Counted from the first letter of the stretch, positions 47,519 through 56,538 are shown. The stretch is DNA of 64,000 nucleotides from Falcatimonas sp. MSJ-15 (GCF_018918265.1 NZ_JAHLQC010000018.1:1-64000); one strand, 5' to 3'. Notes: generated by a model not told the origin, from the letters alone. Numbers and translations: made by a program.

Positions 47519-48199
47519 ATGTCAACAATATTAAAAGCTGTTAATATAGAAAAAACTTATGGAAAAGGTGAACTAAGTGTACACGCACTTAAGAATATTA
47601 ATCTCTCAATAGAAGATGGTATCTTCTATGCTATAATCGGAAAAAGTGGTTCTGGTAAATCTACACTTTTACATATACTTGGTGGTCTTGACAAACCAAG
47701 CTCCGGTAAGATGTATCTTGAAGACAAAAGTATGTTTGATCTTCGAGACAGAGAGCTTGCAATACTAAGAAGACAAAGAATAGGTTTTGTCTTTCAGTCA
47801 TTCAATCTGTTAGAAGAACATACCGTTATGGAAAATATACTTATACCTATAGAATTAGATGGCAAACATCCCGATATGAAACATATAGATAAAGTAATTG
47901 ATTCACTTGGAATTCGTGAAAAACTCTCATACTATCCGGATGAATTATCAGGTGGTCAAAGACAGCGTGTTGCCATTGCACGTGCTCTTGCATCAAAACC
48001 AGCTCTGCTTCTTGCTGATGAACCAACAGGTAATCTTGATGACAAGACAAGCAATGAAGTTATGAACCTTTTAAAAGAATCTGCAAAAGAATTTCATCAG
48101 ACTATCATACTTGTAACTCATGATCCACAGATAGCTGATATGGCTGATAAAGTAATCACTATATCCGATGGCAATCTGGTATCAATACAAGATAATTAG
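47519..48199 (+). CDS. ABC transporter ATPase (LolD/MacB/BceA type)
   Basis: 226 residues, single ABC domain. Walker A IGKSGSGKST (about 40-49), signature LSGGQRQRVAIARA, Walker B LLLADEPTGNLD, switch LVTHDPQIAD. The FVFQSFNLLEEHTVMENI Q-loop is typical of MacB/LolD-type ATPases that serve FtsX-like permeases. TAGGAGG precedes the ATG. It should energise the permease encoded just upstream. Confidence 0.95.
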   Translation: MSTILKAVNIEKTYGKGELSVHALKNINLSIEDGIFYAIIGKSGSGKSTLLHILGGLDKPSSGKMYLEDKSMFDLRDRELAILRRQRIGFVFQSFNLLEEHTVMENILIPIELDGKHPDMKHIDKVIDSLGIREKLSYYPDELSGGQRQRVAIARALASKPALLLADEPTGNLDDKTSNEVMNLLKESAKEFHQTIILVTHDPQIADMADKVITISDGNLVSIQDN

Positions 48200-48255
48200 T
48201 TCTTGCTCTTCAAACATTAGGTATGATAAAATAATAAGTGCAGAATTTTTAGCAG

Positions 48256-48292
48256 GTGCAGGCATATAGATGGCGCTTCTATATGTCTGCAC
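48256..48292 (+). other. Stable leader hairpin before the YihY gene
   Basis: GTGCAGGCATATAGA pairs with TCTATATGTCTGCAC (one G-U) around a seven-base loop. It covers an apparent upstream ATG at 48270, which argues for the later start at 48321. There is no T-run, so it is probably a leader structure or a read-through-limiting hairpin rather than a terminator. Confidence 0.45.
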
Positions 48293-48320
48293 TATTTATG
48301 ACTTAGGGAGGACTTTTACT

Positions 48321-49196
48321 ATGGGTATTATTAATATAGCCAGAAAATTTATGGATAAGATGAATAATGATAACATTGGTGCTTTCTCAGCACAAGCCTC
48401 ATTCTTCTTATTTTTAAGCCTGTTTCCCTGCCTGATTCTGTTACTTACATTAATTCAGTATACACCTATAACCAAGGCTTTTCTCTTAGAAACTTTGGTG
48501 CAGATTGCACCTAAGAATACTACGCCTGTTATAATAACCATACTTGATGAGATGTTTGACAAATCATCCACAACGCTTATCTCCTTCTCGGTTATATCAG
48601 CATTGTGGTCTGCAGGCAAAGGATTCTTCGCCATAACCAAAGGTATTAATGTTATCTATAAAAAACAGGAAAACCGTAACTACTTTTTACTAAGACTTAT
48701 ATCAGGTTTTTATACATTAATCTTTATTATACTACTAGTCATATCTCTTGTATTATTAGTATATGGCAACAAATTACATCACTTTATTGCCGGCACTTTT
48801 CCTTTTCTTGAAGGATTTTCCGGTTGGCTTATAAGTATACGAATTTTGCTTGTATGGTGTGCATTAATGCTTTTCTTCCTACTTTTATATAACTTTATTC
48901 CAAGCAGAAAAGGAAGATTTAACAAACATAACAGAAGACACTTTTTTACATTTGAGTTTCCGAAAAAACTTCCAGGTGCTGTATTTGCTTCTCTTGGATG
49001 GATGATTTTTTCATATTTCTATTCACTATATGTAGATAATTTTAATTCAATGTCATATATGTATGGAAGTCTTACTACAATAGTTGTCTCTCTTTTATGG
49101 CTATATTTTATAATGTATATCCTCTTTATTGGTGCGGAGATTAATTCATTCATTGAAGAAAGACTTAATGCAATGTCTGACAAAAAGCTATTATAA
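48321..49196 (+). CDS. YihY/BrkB-family membrane protein
   Basis: 291 residues from the ATG at 48321 (GGGAGG ten bases before it). Six predicted membrane helices. The family signature appears as ARKFMDKMNNDNIGAFSAQA with ASFFLFLSLFPCLILLLTLI, followed later by SALWSAGKGFFAITKGINVIY and GSLTTIVVSLLWLYFIMYIL with the final GAEIN. Members were once called ribonuclease BN in error; the true role of the family is unsettled, possibly transport. It lies 121 bases after the ABC ATPase on the same strand. Confidence 0.92.
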   Translation: MGIINIARKFMDKMNNDNIGAFSAQASFFLFLSLFPCLILLLTLIQYTPITKAFLLETLVQIAPKNTTPVIITILDEMFDKSSTTLISFSVISALWSAGKGFFAITKGINVIYKKQENRNYFLLRLISGFYTLIFIILLVISLVLLVYGNKLHHFIAGTFPFLEGFSGWLISIRILLVWCALMLFFLLLYNFIPSRKGRFNKHNRRHFFTFEFPKKLPGAVFASLGWMIFSYFYSLYVDNFNSMSYMYGSLTTIVVSLLWLYFIMYILFIGAEINSFIEERLNAMSDKKLL

Positions 49197-49292
49197 TATA
49201 GACTCTTTATAATATAACTTCTTGCATATTATTATATATTTTAAGGGGCTTTTATTCATCTTTTATATTGCACAAATCAGTTTCTTAATAAA

Positions 49293-49345
49293 AATGGCAC
49301 TAAGTTCATTATACATCTTATAATGTAGGTGAACTTAGTGCCATT
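49293..49345. terminator. Bidirectional terminator between YihY and SpoIID-like genes
   Basis: AATGGCACTAAGTTCA pairs perfectly with TGAACTTAGTGCCATT. The inner loop contains a further ATTATA/TATAAT pairing. T-rich sequence follows on the minus strand (ATTTTTATTAAG). Confidence 0.75.
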
Positions 49346-49489
49346 CCTATTTATCTTATTCTTATTGTATCTCTATTTGCATACTTATTCGTACATCAAG
49401 CCACAATATCATAATACTAATCATATAATTATTTGTATTTTTATCTGCATATGTATTTGTACTCTTTATTAATATCCTTACTCATACTT

Positions 49490-51814
49490 TTAATATACAG
49501 TCTCAATATTAGTTTCCTTATAGAAGAATTCAAGTATCTGTCTGTAATTCATTGTCTCTACCATCTTAGATACTGCATTTTGTGACATTCCTACTCCATG
49601 ACCATATCCGCCACCTTTTATCATATATCCGCTAAGATTGCCATCATTTAATATTGGATCAAAATATATAAATGCACTCGGAAGAAGACTGGCACTATAT
49701 GTAGTTTTATCTTTTTTATTAATAACAAGACTCTCATCTCCAAACAAAGCTCTTATATTATACTCTCCAGATACTAAAACCGTATTGTCCGTTCCTGTTA
49801 TCTTAACTTCGTCTGCTATGCCACCTGTTTTTCTCTTTGTAACTTCAATATTCGTAATTGTTCCAACTGTACTAATTGGAATGGATACAAATTCACCATC
49901 TTTTAATGTTCTCACACTATTTTTTGCAGCTTTGTATCTTGCATTAATATTACTATTTACAATGCCACTAATATCACCAATTCCGGCTACCGCATCCCAT
50001 CTAAAAAAAGCAAAGTCAGAATCATACGCTGTTGCATCAGGATTATCTATGAATGTTCTAAAGCTAACTTCATCTGTAAGATCTTTTTTCTCATTCATCT
50101 CATTAATAGTATGGCCTGTAAGATATGGATAACTATCCGGATTATCATTCCATATTCCAGAATCAGATGCATATCCACACGAAGTTGAATAATAAAAAGC
50201 CTCAATCACATCACCTGCGTACTTTAGAACTTCTCCATAAGTCTCATTAACTGCTTTTACAGATATATCCTGCTCATTGATATTATTATATACCTGATAA
50301 GCAACGCTATCATCAACATGTGCTCCATACATACTATATGAATTATTAAGGATCTGTATATAAGCATAACTTCTTGCACATACTGCCTGAACTTTTTGTG
50401 CTTCTTCACCATATCGTACAGGCATCTCACTTGGTACAACTGAATATAGATATTGTTCAAGTGGAAGTTCGTTAATTATTACAAGCCCTGATTCTGTCCT
50501 TGCAATCTCTATATCTCCACGATATGCAGGAATTCCCTGACTTCTTGCCACAGAATTAATCTGTATTCTTGAAGACTCTTCATCAGGTACTATCTTCACT
50601 CGTCCTTCCGTCAGATATCTACTCTCATTATCAACTGTAACTGGTGTATTCGCATCATAATGTTCTGTTATATCACCATAATTAACACTAAAACCACCTG
50701 TACATGTAAGACTGACATTATTATGGAATATTGATGTATATCCACTGCTCATAATAAGCACTCGTATATTAGATGCTGTAAGACTTCTGTCTATAACTGC
50801 TGCACATATCTTTCCATTAGCAACAACAAATTCCTGTAGATCATATCCTACAAGAATATCTGACTTCTTCATCATCTTGAGTTCTCCATAACTCCTATAC
50901 ACATTAAAATTCTCTTCTAAAGGAACTTTACCATACTTTTCAACTTCTATATATTCATCAGTTACAGATAATATTTTACCGTCTATCTTATCTGATTTAA
51001 GATGAATCTGCGTTACTGTTCCATCTGTTATATACAAATCTGCAATGCTGCCTTTATCTATCTGACTATCTGTATCAACTTTATATTCTCTATTGATACC
51101 TTCTATATATACTCTAAGCTCATTATCGCTATATTCTGTAACATATACATTATTATATGTAATCTCATCACTTACAACTGCTTTTACATATATAAGTTCA
51201 CCGTCTTTTATAAAAGCATTAACTTTCTTATCTCTATATTCATCACCACTTATTCCATCTGCTTCATATATACCATCTTCACCAGTAACAATATTATGTG
51301 AATCATAATTACCACATATAGTTACTTCTTCATAATTGCCAATTCTTTCAATGTCAAAATATGGTATTATCGCATCATATATAAGCACAAAATTCTCAAA
51401 TGATATTTTCTCTCTGCTCTTTTTACTTCGTATTGCAAGACCTGTCATCTCTTCAACATCATCTGTCTTAATATTCCTGTTATCAAACAATACTTTCAAA
51501 TCTCCATATGTAAGATAATCTCCTGCTTTTTTATGTTTACCAGCTTCAAAATCTTTCTTATAATACATGTAATTCATATATTTTACATACCAGCCATCAT
51601 CACCATCATAATGGTTGTCCATCTCGGTATTCTCTATTGTTGATGATGATACCTGTGCAAGCGATATCATTCTGGCATACATACCATAATTAACTGTATC
51701 TTTGTCATCATTCATTCCTCCCCTTACAAGAAATACAATTACCATAATCATTATTATTGAAAAAACAATACCACCAAGTATAAGTATTTTCTCAAGTTTT
51801 CCAGATCTATACAT
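49490..51814 (-). CDS. SpoIID/LytB-domain membrane-anchored protein (large)
   Basis: 774 residues from the ATG at 51814; its ribosome binding site GGGAG lies inside the first codons of a longer reading, which therefore is not used. N-terminal signal-anchor (ILILGGIVFSIIMIMVIVFL), an extracytoplasmic region of about 400 residues without recognised domains, then the SpoIID/LytB domain (about 440-774). This has LYSVVPSEMPVRYGEEAQKV with the catalytic Glu, AVCARSYAYIQI, FYYSTSCGYASDSGIWND and GGGYGHGVGMSQNAVSKM. Larger than sporulation SpoIID (about 340 residues), so a housekeeping cell-wall role is more likely. Inserts extend the catalytic domain. Confidence 0.88.
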   Translation of the reverse strand: MYRSGKLEKILILGGIVFSIIMIMVIVFLVRGGMNDDKDTVNYGMYARMISLAQVSSSTIENTEMDNHYDGDDGWYVKYMNYMYYKKDFEAGKHKKAGDYLTYGDLKVLFDNRNIKTDDVEEMTGLAIRSKKSREKISFENFVLIYDAIIPYFDIERIGNYEEVTICGNYDSHNIVTGEDGIYEADGISGDEYRDKKVNAFIKDGELIYVKAVVSDEITYNNVYVTEYSDNELRVYIEGINREYKVDTDSQIDKGSIADLYITDGTVTQIHLKSDKIDGKILSVTDEYIEVEKYGKVPLEENFNVYRSYGELKMMKKSDILVGYDLQEFVVANGKICAAVIDRSLTASNIRVLIMSSGYTSIFHNNVSLTCTGGFSVNYGDITEHYDANTPVTVDNESRYLTEGRVKIVPDEESSRIQINSVARSQGIPAYRGDIEIARTESGLVIINELPLEQYLYSVVPSEMPVRYGEEAQKVQAVCARSYAYIQILNNSYSMYGAHVDDSVAYQVYNNINEQDISVKAVNETYGEVLKYAGDVIEAFYYSTSCGYASDSGIWNDNPDSYPYLTGHTINEMNEKKDLTDEVSFRTFIDNPDATAYDSDFAFFRWDAVAGIGDISGIVNSNINARYKAAKNSVRTLKDGEFVSIPISTVGTITNIEVTKRKTGGIADEVKITGTDNTVLVSGEYNIRALFGDESLVINKKDKTTYSASLLPSAFIYFDPILNDGNLSGYMIKGGGYGHGVGMSQNAVSKMVETMNYRQILEFFYKETNIETVY

Positions 51815-52070
51815 TCTCTCGTCTCCCGCCATTATTTATTTCAGTCTGAATATTATACTTCTACATTCCATTACTATGTGAGTTACTCTCAAAACTAAAC
51901 TTCGGTAATTCTTACTTAAAAAATTAATATGTCATCCTCTCTATTATTATGTCTTATTTTCTCTTAATGATATCTATACTATATACTTGCTATACTCTTA
52001 CTCTTGCTATTTCCATAGCTTATATAGCTCTATGTTATCATTTTGCCATACATGATATTCATATTTTGTA

Positions 52071-52275
52071 TATTCTTAATAGCTGTATTACTTATTTTAT
52101 ATACTTTAATATTCTTAATATATGCATTACTTATTTTAGTACTTCAATATTCCTAATAGCTGTATTACTTATTTTAGTACTTTAATATTCTTAATATCTG
52201 CATTACTTATTTTAGTACTTTAATATTCTTAATATCTGCATTACTTATTTTATATACTTCAATATTCTTATATTC
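52071..52275. repeat. 37-39-bp minisatellite, five copies
   Basis: Units of about 38 bp containing TGCATTACTTATTTTAGTAC with small variations, lying between the SpoIID-like gene and the 6S RNA terminator. Confidence 0.75.
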
Positions 52276-52297
52276 TCTTTCGGTATATATCAGCAAC

Positions 52298-52350
52298 AAA
52301 AAAGGCCTTTTTAGAAAAGATATTAAATATCTTCTCTCAAAAAGCCTTTT
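52298..52350 (-). terminator. Terminator of the 6S RNA gene
   Basis: On the minus strand AAAAGGCTTTTTGAGAGAAG folds back onto a near-complementary arm around a TTAA turn and ends in GGCCTTTTTT. Confidence 0.8.
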
Positions 52351-52357
52351 TCAAATA

Positions 52358-52574
52358 TCCCAAAATGCCGGTCCTACCCGTTTGACGCCTAGCTAATGCT
52401 AGGTGGGCAACCGCATCTTAACATCTGTCTTCCACTGCGAAAAGAAAATTCGAATTAGTAAGTGGCCTGACATCTGAGAAGAGATCTAGGAATCCCATTG
52501 AACGTAAATGTAGGTTCAAATGGATAAGGTTGTCGAACATCCCAGGAATAGTAAAGCACGTTCTCTTTGCTACT
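52358..52574 (-). ncRNA. ssrS: 6S RNA
   Basis: A 191-base body (52548 down to 52358) closes with a 10-bp terminal stem: TCCTGGGATG pairs fully (Watson-Crick and G-U) with CATTTTGGGA. Next to the stem are GATGTTCG on the 5' side and CCGGCAT on the 3' side, the same pattern as the GATGTTCG...CGGCATCTC ends of E. coli 6S RNA. Inner hairpins include ATCCATTTGAAC/GTTCAATGGGAT and CCTAGC/GCTAGG. A short 5' hairpin (GTTCTC...GAGAAC) precedes the body. A consensus promoter and a terminator frame it. 6S RNA binds the housekeeping sigma holoenzyme as an open-promoter mimic. The identification rests on ends, length and fold, not on a covariance search. Confidence 0.72.
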
Positions 52575-52580
52575 GAGAAC

Positions 52581-52609
52581 ATTATAGTACATATTATGCT
52601 TATAATCAA
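52581..52609 (-). promoter_or_regulatory. Consensus promoter of the 6S RNA gene
   Basis: TTGATT and a perfect TATAAT with 17-base spacing, starting transcription about 25 bases before the 6S body. It lies in the gap after the sigma-like gene, so 6S RNA has its own strong promoter. Confidence 0.85.
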
Positions 52610-52716
52610 GGCTATGATTCCATTTATACTAAAGTTCTATAAGTACAACTTATTTTATTAATATATTTAATAAGATTTATTAAATTTGTGTCTTGACAAA
52701 TCACTTTTTTCGTATA

Positions 52717-53613
52717 TTACTTATTTTTTTCAATAGAATCCAGCTTATCACCCGATAATTTGATTATATCATCAAGCTCATCCATCTCGATATTCATAAG
52801 TTTTGCAACTTCTTCTCTTGTAGGTTTTCTTCCAAGATCTTCTTTTAACATATTGGCACAGTCATTAACTGCATTAATTCTATTAACAACTTTATCACCA
52901 ACAAGCTTATCACTCTCTGATTCATCAATCACATTCTTGATATGTCTTATTGTATGTTTCTTAATATAAGCATCTATCATATCAATATCATTAAGTTCTC
53001 TGTTGATATCTGTAATTGCCTGTATAAGTCCAATATTGCCTTCCTGAATCAGATCTCCGTATGCAAGCCCTTTTTTAGTATATGGTTTTACCCAGTCAAC
53101 TACTTTTGTAAGATAATGTTCAATTAACATATTTCTTGATATCGCATCATCTCTTTTAATACATTCCATAATCTCTTCTTCAGTAAGTTTTCTGACATTC
53201 GTCATATCATCCATATACATATCAAAGCATATCGCTTCTTCTTCCTGCATCTCTATTTTTTCTTCTTCGCTTGGTGTCTTGCCATCTTCAAGAGAGATAG
53301 CACCAACTTCTTCCTCTTCAGCTTCAAATATTCCAGATGCATCTTCGTCTTCCTCATCTTTTTCATCATACAAAGTATCCTGTTCATTCTTGTCTTCGTA
53401 CTCCCACTCTTTTCTCTCATATTCTTCCCCATCCTTCATAACTTTTATCTTATTAAGCTTAAGATAAGAATATATAAGCTCCATCTGCTTCTCATCAAGA
53501 TTCATCTCTCTAAACATATCATCTACATCTGACAGATTAATCTGATTATTATTAACTCTCGCAAATTGAGTAAGTTCTTCTATATTTTTTGAAAATAATT
53601 CCTGTTCATTCAT
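52717..53613 (-). CDS. Degenerate sigma-70-like protein lacking region 4
   Basis: 298 residues. Residues about 5-60 resemble sigma region 1.1 (VNNNQINLSDVDDMFREMNL). An acidic linker follows (about 62-130, including EEDEDASGIFEAEEEE). Region 1.2/2.1-2.2 is recognisable (KLTEEEIMECIKR, then YGDLIQEGNIGLIQAITDI, the core-binding part). Regions 2.3-2.4, which melt and read the -10 element, are changed: the usual FSTYATWWIRQAI is MIDAYIKKHTIRHI, without the key aromatics. A region-3 helix pair remains (LKEDLGRKPTREEVAKLMNI), and the protein ends there with no region 4. It should bind core RNA polymerase but not recognise ordinary promoters; it may be a sigma antagonist or accessory factor. TGGAGG before the ATG; promoter at 53641-53670; 6S RNA gene follows downstream. 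Confidence 0.85.
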   Translation of the reverse strand: MNEQELFSKNIEELTQFARVNNNQINLSDVDDMFREMNLDEKQMELIYSYLKLNKIKVMKDGEEYERKEWEYEDKNEQDTLYDEKDEEDEDASGIFEAEEEEVGAISLEDGKTPSEEEKIEMQEEEAICFDMYMDDMTNVRKLTEEEIMECIKRDDAISRNMLIEHYLTKVVDWVKPYTKKGLAYGDLIQEGNIGLIQAITDINRELNDIDMIDAYIKKHTIRHIKNVIDESESDKLVGDKVVNRINAVNDCANMLKEDLGRKPTREEVAKLMNIEMDELDDIIKLSGDKLDSIEKNK

Positions 53614-53640
53614 TTTTAATATCCTCCATACTTTTCATTT

Positions 53641-53670
53641 ATTATAGCACATATACCATTCTATTGACAA
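53641..53670 (-). promoter_or_regulatory. Promoter of the sigma-like gene
   Basis: TTGTCA and TATAAT with 18-base spacing on the minus strand, about 28 bases before the start codon. Its -35 overlaps the -35 of the divergent isomerase promoter. Confidence 0.7.
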
Positions 53671-53692
53671 ATCTCGCTTACTCACTTATGAT
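53664..53692 (+). promoter_or_regulatory. Promoter of the RpiB/LacAB-type isomerase gene
   Basis: Perfect TTGACA and TATGAT with 17-base spacing, sharing five bases of its -35 with the opposite promoter, so polymerase binding at the two is mutually exclusive. Confidence 0.75.
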
Positions 53693-53734
53693 TATTAACG
53701 GAAAACAAATATCAAAGAAAGAAGGATTTATTTA

Positions 53735-54373
53735 ATGAGAATAGCATTAATTAATGAAAACAGCCAGGCTGCAAAGAATAGCATGGTATACGAAACTCTT
53801 AAAAAAGTAGCAGATGTTAAAGGTTATGAAGTAGATAACTACGGAATGTATTCAGCTGATGATGAAGCTCAGCTTACATATGTTCAGGCCGGTCTTCTTA
53901 CAGCTATCTTAATCAACAGTGGTGCTGCTGACTTTGTTGTAACAGGATGTGGTACAGGTGAAGGTGCAATGCTTGCATGTAACTCATTCCCTAATGTACT
54001 CTGTGGACATGTTGTTGATCCATCAGATGCATATATGTTCAGCCAGATTAACAATGGTAACGCTATCGCTCTTCCTTTTGCAAAAGGATTTGGATGGGGT
54101 GCTGAATTAAATCTTACATATATTTTTGAAAAATTATTCGAAGGCGAACCAGGTGGTGGTTATCCTAAAGAAAGAGTTGTTCCAGAGCAGAGAAACAAGA
54201 AGATTCTTGATGATGTTAAGAAGATTACACATGTTGATATGCTTACAATCTTAAAGACTATTGATCAGGATTTCTTAAAAGCAACTGTAAGTGGAGCTAA
54301 ATTCAAAGAATTATTCTTTGCTAATTGCAAATGTCCTGATATCAAAGCTTATATCGAATCAGTTCTTGCTTAA
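53735..54373 (+). CDS. RpiB/LacA/LacB-family sugar-phosphate isomerase
   Basis: 212 residues. The first 145 residues are an RpiB/LacAB domain: MRIALINENSQAAKNSMVYE, the active-site loop VVTGCGTGEGAMLACNSFPN with the Cys, and a GHVVDPSDAYMFSQINNGNA region. The C-terminal 65 residues (VDMLTILKTIDQDFLKATVS, ending CPDIKAYIESVLA) are an extension not present in classical RpiB (about 150 residues), seen in a longer subfamily whose substrate I cannot name. Candidates are ribose-5-phosphate or another pentose/hexose phosphate. Single-gene unit with AGAAGGA before the ATG. Confidence 0.9.
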   Translation: MRIALINENSQAAKNSMVYETLKKVADVKGYEVDNYGMYSADDEAQLTYVQAGLLTAILINSGAADFVVTGCGTGEGAMLACNSFPNVLCGHVVDPSDAYMFSQINNGNAIALPFAKGFGWGAELNLTYIFEKLFEGEPGGGYPKERVVPEQRNKKILDDVKKITHVDMLTILKTIDQDFLKATVSGAKFKELFFANCKCPDIKAYIESVLA

Positions 54374-54397
54374 TATACAAAATCTTACAGATTTATA

Positions 54398-54474
54398 AAA
54401 AAATGGCGATTCACAACATAATACATATACCAACTACCGGTAATGTGCATATATTGTGAATTCGCCATTTTTTG
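54398..54474 (+). terminator. Long terminator hairpin of the isomerase gene
   Basis: AAAAATGGCGATTCACAA pairs with TTGTGAATTCGCCATTTTT (one bulge), with further pairing in the 36-base loop; U-run on the plus side and A-run on the minus, so bidirectional. Confidence 0.75.
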
Positions 54475-54488
54475 TAGTATTTTTCTAA

Positions 54489-54598
54489 TTTATTTTGTAT
54501 TAGTTTTTCGGTTGCTCTTTTAAACTTGTTTTGTATTGGTTTTCTGGTTGCTCTTTTATACTTATTTTGTATTAGTTTTCTGGTTGTTCTTTTATAAT
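54489..54598. repeat. 36-37-bp minisatellite, three copies
   Basis: Units containing TTTTGTATTAGTTTTCTGGT then TGCTCTTTTATA, directly before the GNAT stop codon. Confidence 0.75.
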
Positions 54599-54606
54599 AG
54601 TTTATA

Positions 54607-55074
54607 TTACTTAGTTATATATTGGATCATTCCAGGACCAAGATTATCATTTGGTCTGCTTATAAAACCAAATTTTTCATAAAAAGTATCTCTTCCTAGT
54701 GCTGACATAAGATCTAACATCATCGTGCTTCCTTCTTCTGTTATACTTTTTACATAATCTATAAGTCTTGTTATAATCATACTTCCAATCTTCTTACCAT
54801 GCATATTCGGAACTACTATCAGATCCTGAATATAACATATCACAGCACCATCACCAACAATTCGTCCCATTCCAACTGGCTCACCATCAAGATACGCAAC
54901 TACATTGTACAGACAATTATTAATCGCCATCTTGGCTTGATTCACAGTAAGTTTTCTCCAATTAACAGCTTTTCTAAGACTTAAATATGTCTCCACATCA
55001 AGAGTATTCTCCTGCAACTCTATATTATCATAATCTTTACTTGGTTCAATTGCTATTTCATATGCTATACCCAT
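54607..55074 (-). CDS. GNAT-family N-acetyltransferase
   Basis: 155 residues. The GNAT core is complete: beta strands with VVAYLDGEPVGMGRIVGDGA, motif A ICYIQDLIVVPNMHGKKIGS with the acetyl-CoA pyrophosphate loop (HGKKIGS), and motif B LDLMSALGRDTFYEKFGFIS. The N-terminal 25 residues are an extra stretch. Substrate unknown. Single gene, convergent with the isomerase gene. Confidence 0.9.
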   Translation of the reverse strand: MGIAYEIAIEPSKDYDNIELQENTLDVETYLSLRKAVNWRKLTVNQAKMAINNCLYNVVAYLDGEPVGMGRIVGDGAVICYIQDLIVVPNMHGKKIGSMIITRLIDYVKSITEEGSTMMLDLMSALGRDTFYEKFGFISRPNDNLGPGMIQYITK

Positions 55075-55481
55075 TTTAATCCACCTTTTCCTATATTACT
55101 TATTAGATAATTGTAGCTTTATATTCTTAACATAAGATATCTCTAGTTTTATATTAAGATATCTTTAGCTTTACTTTTCAATATAATCTGCTCAATTATC
55201 TCTATATATTAGATTGTATACTTCATACATTTTGCTCCATTATGCATCATATACTCTTTGCATTATTAGATATTATATAACTCGAACTTTTTTCTCTATT
55301 ATACATCACATATACTCTATTGCATTATAGACATTATGCAATCTGCACTTTTGGCATTATTATGTATTACATATACGCACTTCATTGCGTTATTATACAT
55401 CTTATTGCATAATAATTCAATAGTGCTTTTATATAGATTTGCAGAATTTTTTCAAACCCCATTTTTTCGATACATATCTCA
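55075..55481. repeat. Intergenic region with a ~60-bp degenerate repeat
   Basis: About 400 bases without a gene. Between about 55235 and 55430 three degenerate copies of a unit containing CATTATACATCACATATAC and TTGCATTAT can be followed. No promoter or RNA is recognised. The GNAT promoter should lie at its left end. Confidence 0.45.
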
Positions 55482-56432
55482 TTATCTCTGTGCAAATACT
55501 TTTACAAAGCTATATTCAGCAGCTTCTTCATCACTAAGTTCTCTTGAAAAAACAGCTCTTTTACTTCTATCTGAACCTGCACCATAGCATTTATACTCTG
55601 CAAAATTGCATACTTTTCTTGCAAGTTCTTTGTTCCAATCGTGGAAACCTGCCTCATTAATATGTTCTCCTATCTCGCATCGTATAAGAACTGTCTGTCC
55701 ATAGTCTCTCCAAGGTCTTGCAAGATATACTGTTCCTTTTGCACATCCTTTTGTTGTAAAGCGACAGTCTTCAAATACATAACCATACTTCTGACCTTCA
55801 GGCTGTGATGGTGCTGTTGCATATCCATTACATTCTTCATCTCTGTTAAGTGAACATATCTCACAATTCTTAAAAAATGCTGTTGCACTTCCGAATATAA
55901 AGTCTACATCACCTTCTATATAGCAATTAGTATACAATTGTCTTCCATTAATTCTATCAAAGTATTCTGTCGGTCCTGTAAAACCACCTTTCTTAATCTC
56001 CTGTTTAGGAAGTGGGCCTGTAAATAATGTATCCTGATATCCAAGCATACGACAGTTGTTAAATGTAATCATATCTCCTTCTGCATATACTGAAACTGCC
56101 TGACCATATACTTTACCTGTTCCTGATGTATTGGCTATTGTAAGATTATTAATATTAATATTATCGCCTAATACAAGGAATGAATATGAACGAAAAGTTC
56201 CTCTTTTTATACCATCTTCCATAATCATATTTGCATAATTATTATATGTACAATATGTATTCGATGGGTTATCACCATATATCGTAAGGTTAGAACGTCT
56301 TATCTCTACTATCTCATTGTATATTCCTTCATGAATAACTATTGTCTCAGGTTCATTAGAACCACTTATTGAATTAATCGCATCCATTATTGTTGTAAAA
56401 TCACCAGTGCCATTTTTTGCTACAGTAATCAT
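55482..56432 (-). CDS. Pectinesterase (CE8), no signal peptide
   Basis: 316 residues from the ATG at 56432 (GGAGG ten bases before it). A right-handed beta-helix carbohydrate esterase family 8 enzyme, removing methyl groups from pectin to give pectate and methanol. Catalytic motifs are complete: GQAVSVYAEGDMITFNNCRM, the Asp of GYQDTLFTGP, the Asp of GDVDFIFGSATAFFKNCEI, and the Arg of YLARPWRDYGQTVLIRCEIG. No signal peptide is present, so it probably acts in the cytoplasm on imported methylated oligogalacturonides. No other pectin gene is adjacent. Confidence 0.93.
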   Translation of the reverse strand: MITVAKNGTGDFTTIMDAINSISGSNEPETIVIHEGIYNEIVEIRRSNLTIYGDNPSNTYCTYNNYANMIMEDGIKRGTFRSYSFLVLGDNININNLTIANTSGTGKVYGQAVSVYAEGDMITFNNCRMLGYQDTLFTGPLPKQEIKKGGFTGPTEYFDRINGRQLYTNCYIEGDVDFIFGSATAFFKNCEICSLNRDEECNGYATAPSQPEGQKYGYVFEDCRFTTKGCAKGTVYLARPWRDYGQTVLIRCEIGEHINEAGFHDWNKELARKVCNFAEYKCYGAGSDRSKRAVFSRELSDEEAAEYSFVKVFAQR

Positions 56433-56478
56433 TATATATTCCTCCATTTTTTCTATAATATCAATTAATTTCTAATAC

Positions 56479-56514
56479 CATTTATGTGATAATAATATAT
56501 CACTTCTCATAAAT
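56479..56514. promoter_or_regulatory. Palindromic operator candidate upstream of the pectinesterase gene
   Basis: GTGATA and TATCAC with a six-base spacer (56486-56503) are nested in an outer ATTTATG/CATAAAT inverted repeat. Located about 50-80 bases before the start codon, it could bind a regulator responding to pectin breakdown products. Confidence 0.4.
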
Positions 56515-56538
56515 ACTTACCATAGATATTCTACTCTC

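Noticed and set aside
52358..52574. tmRNA, SRP RNA or RNase P RNA instead of 6S
   Set aside because: The tRNA-like ends of tmRNA, the GGAAGCAG-type SRP loop and the GAGGAAAGTCC motif of RNase P are all absent, while the terminal stem and flanking motifs fit 6S.
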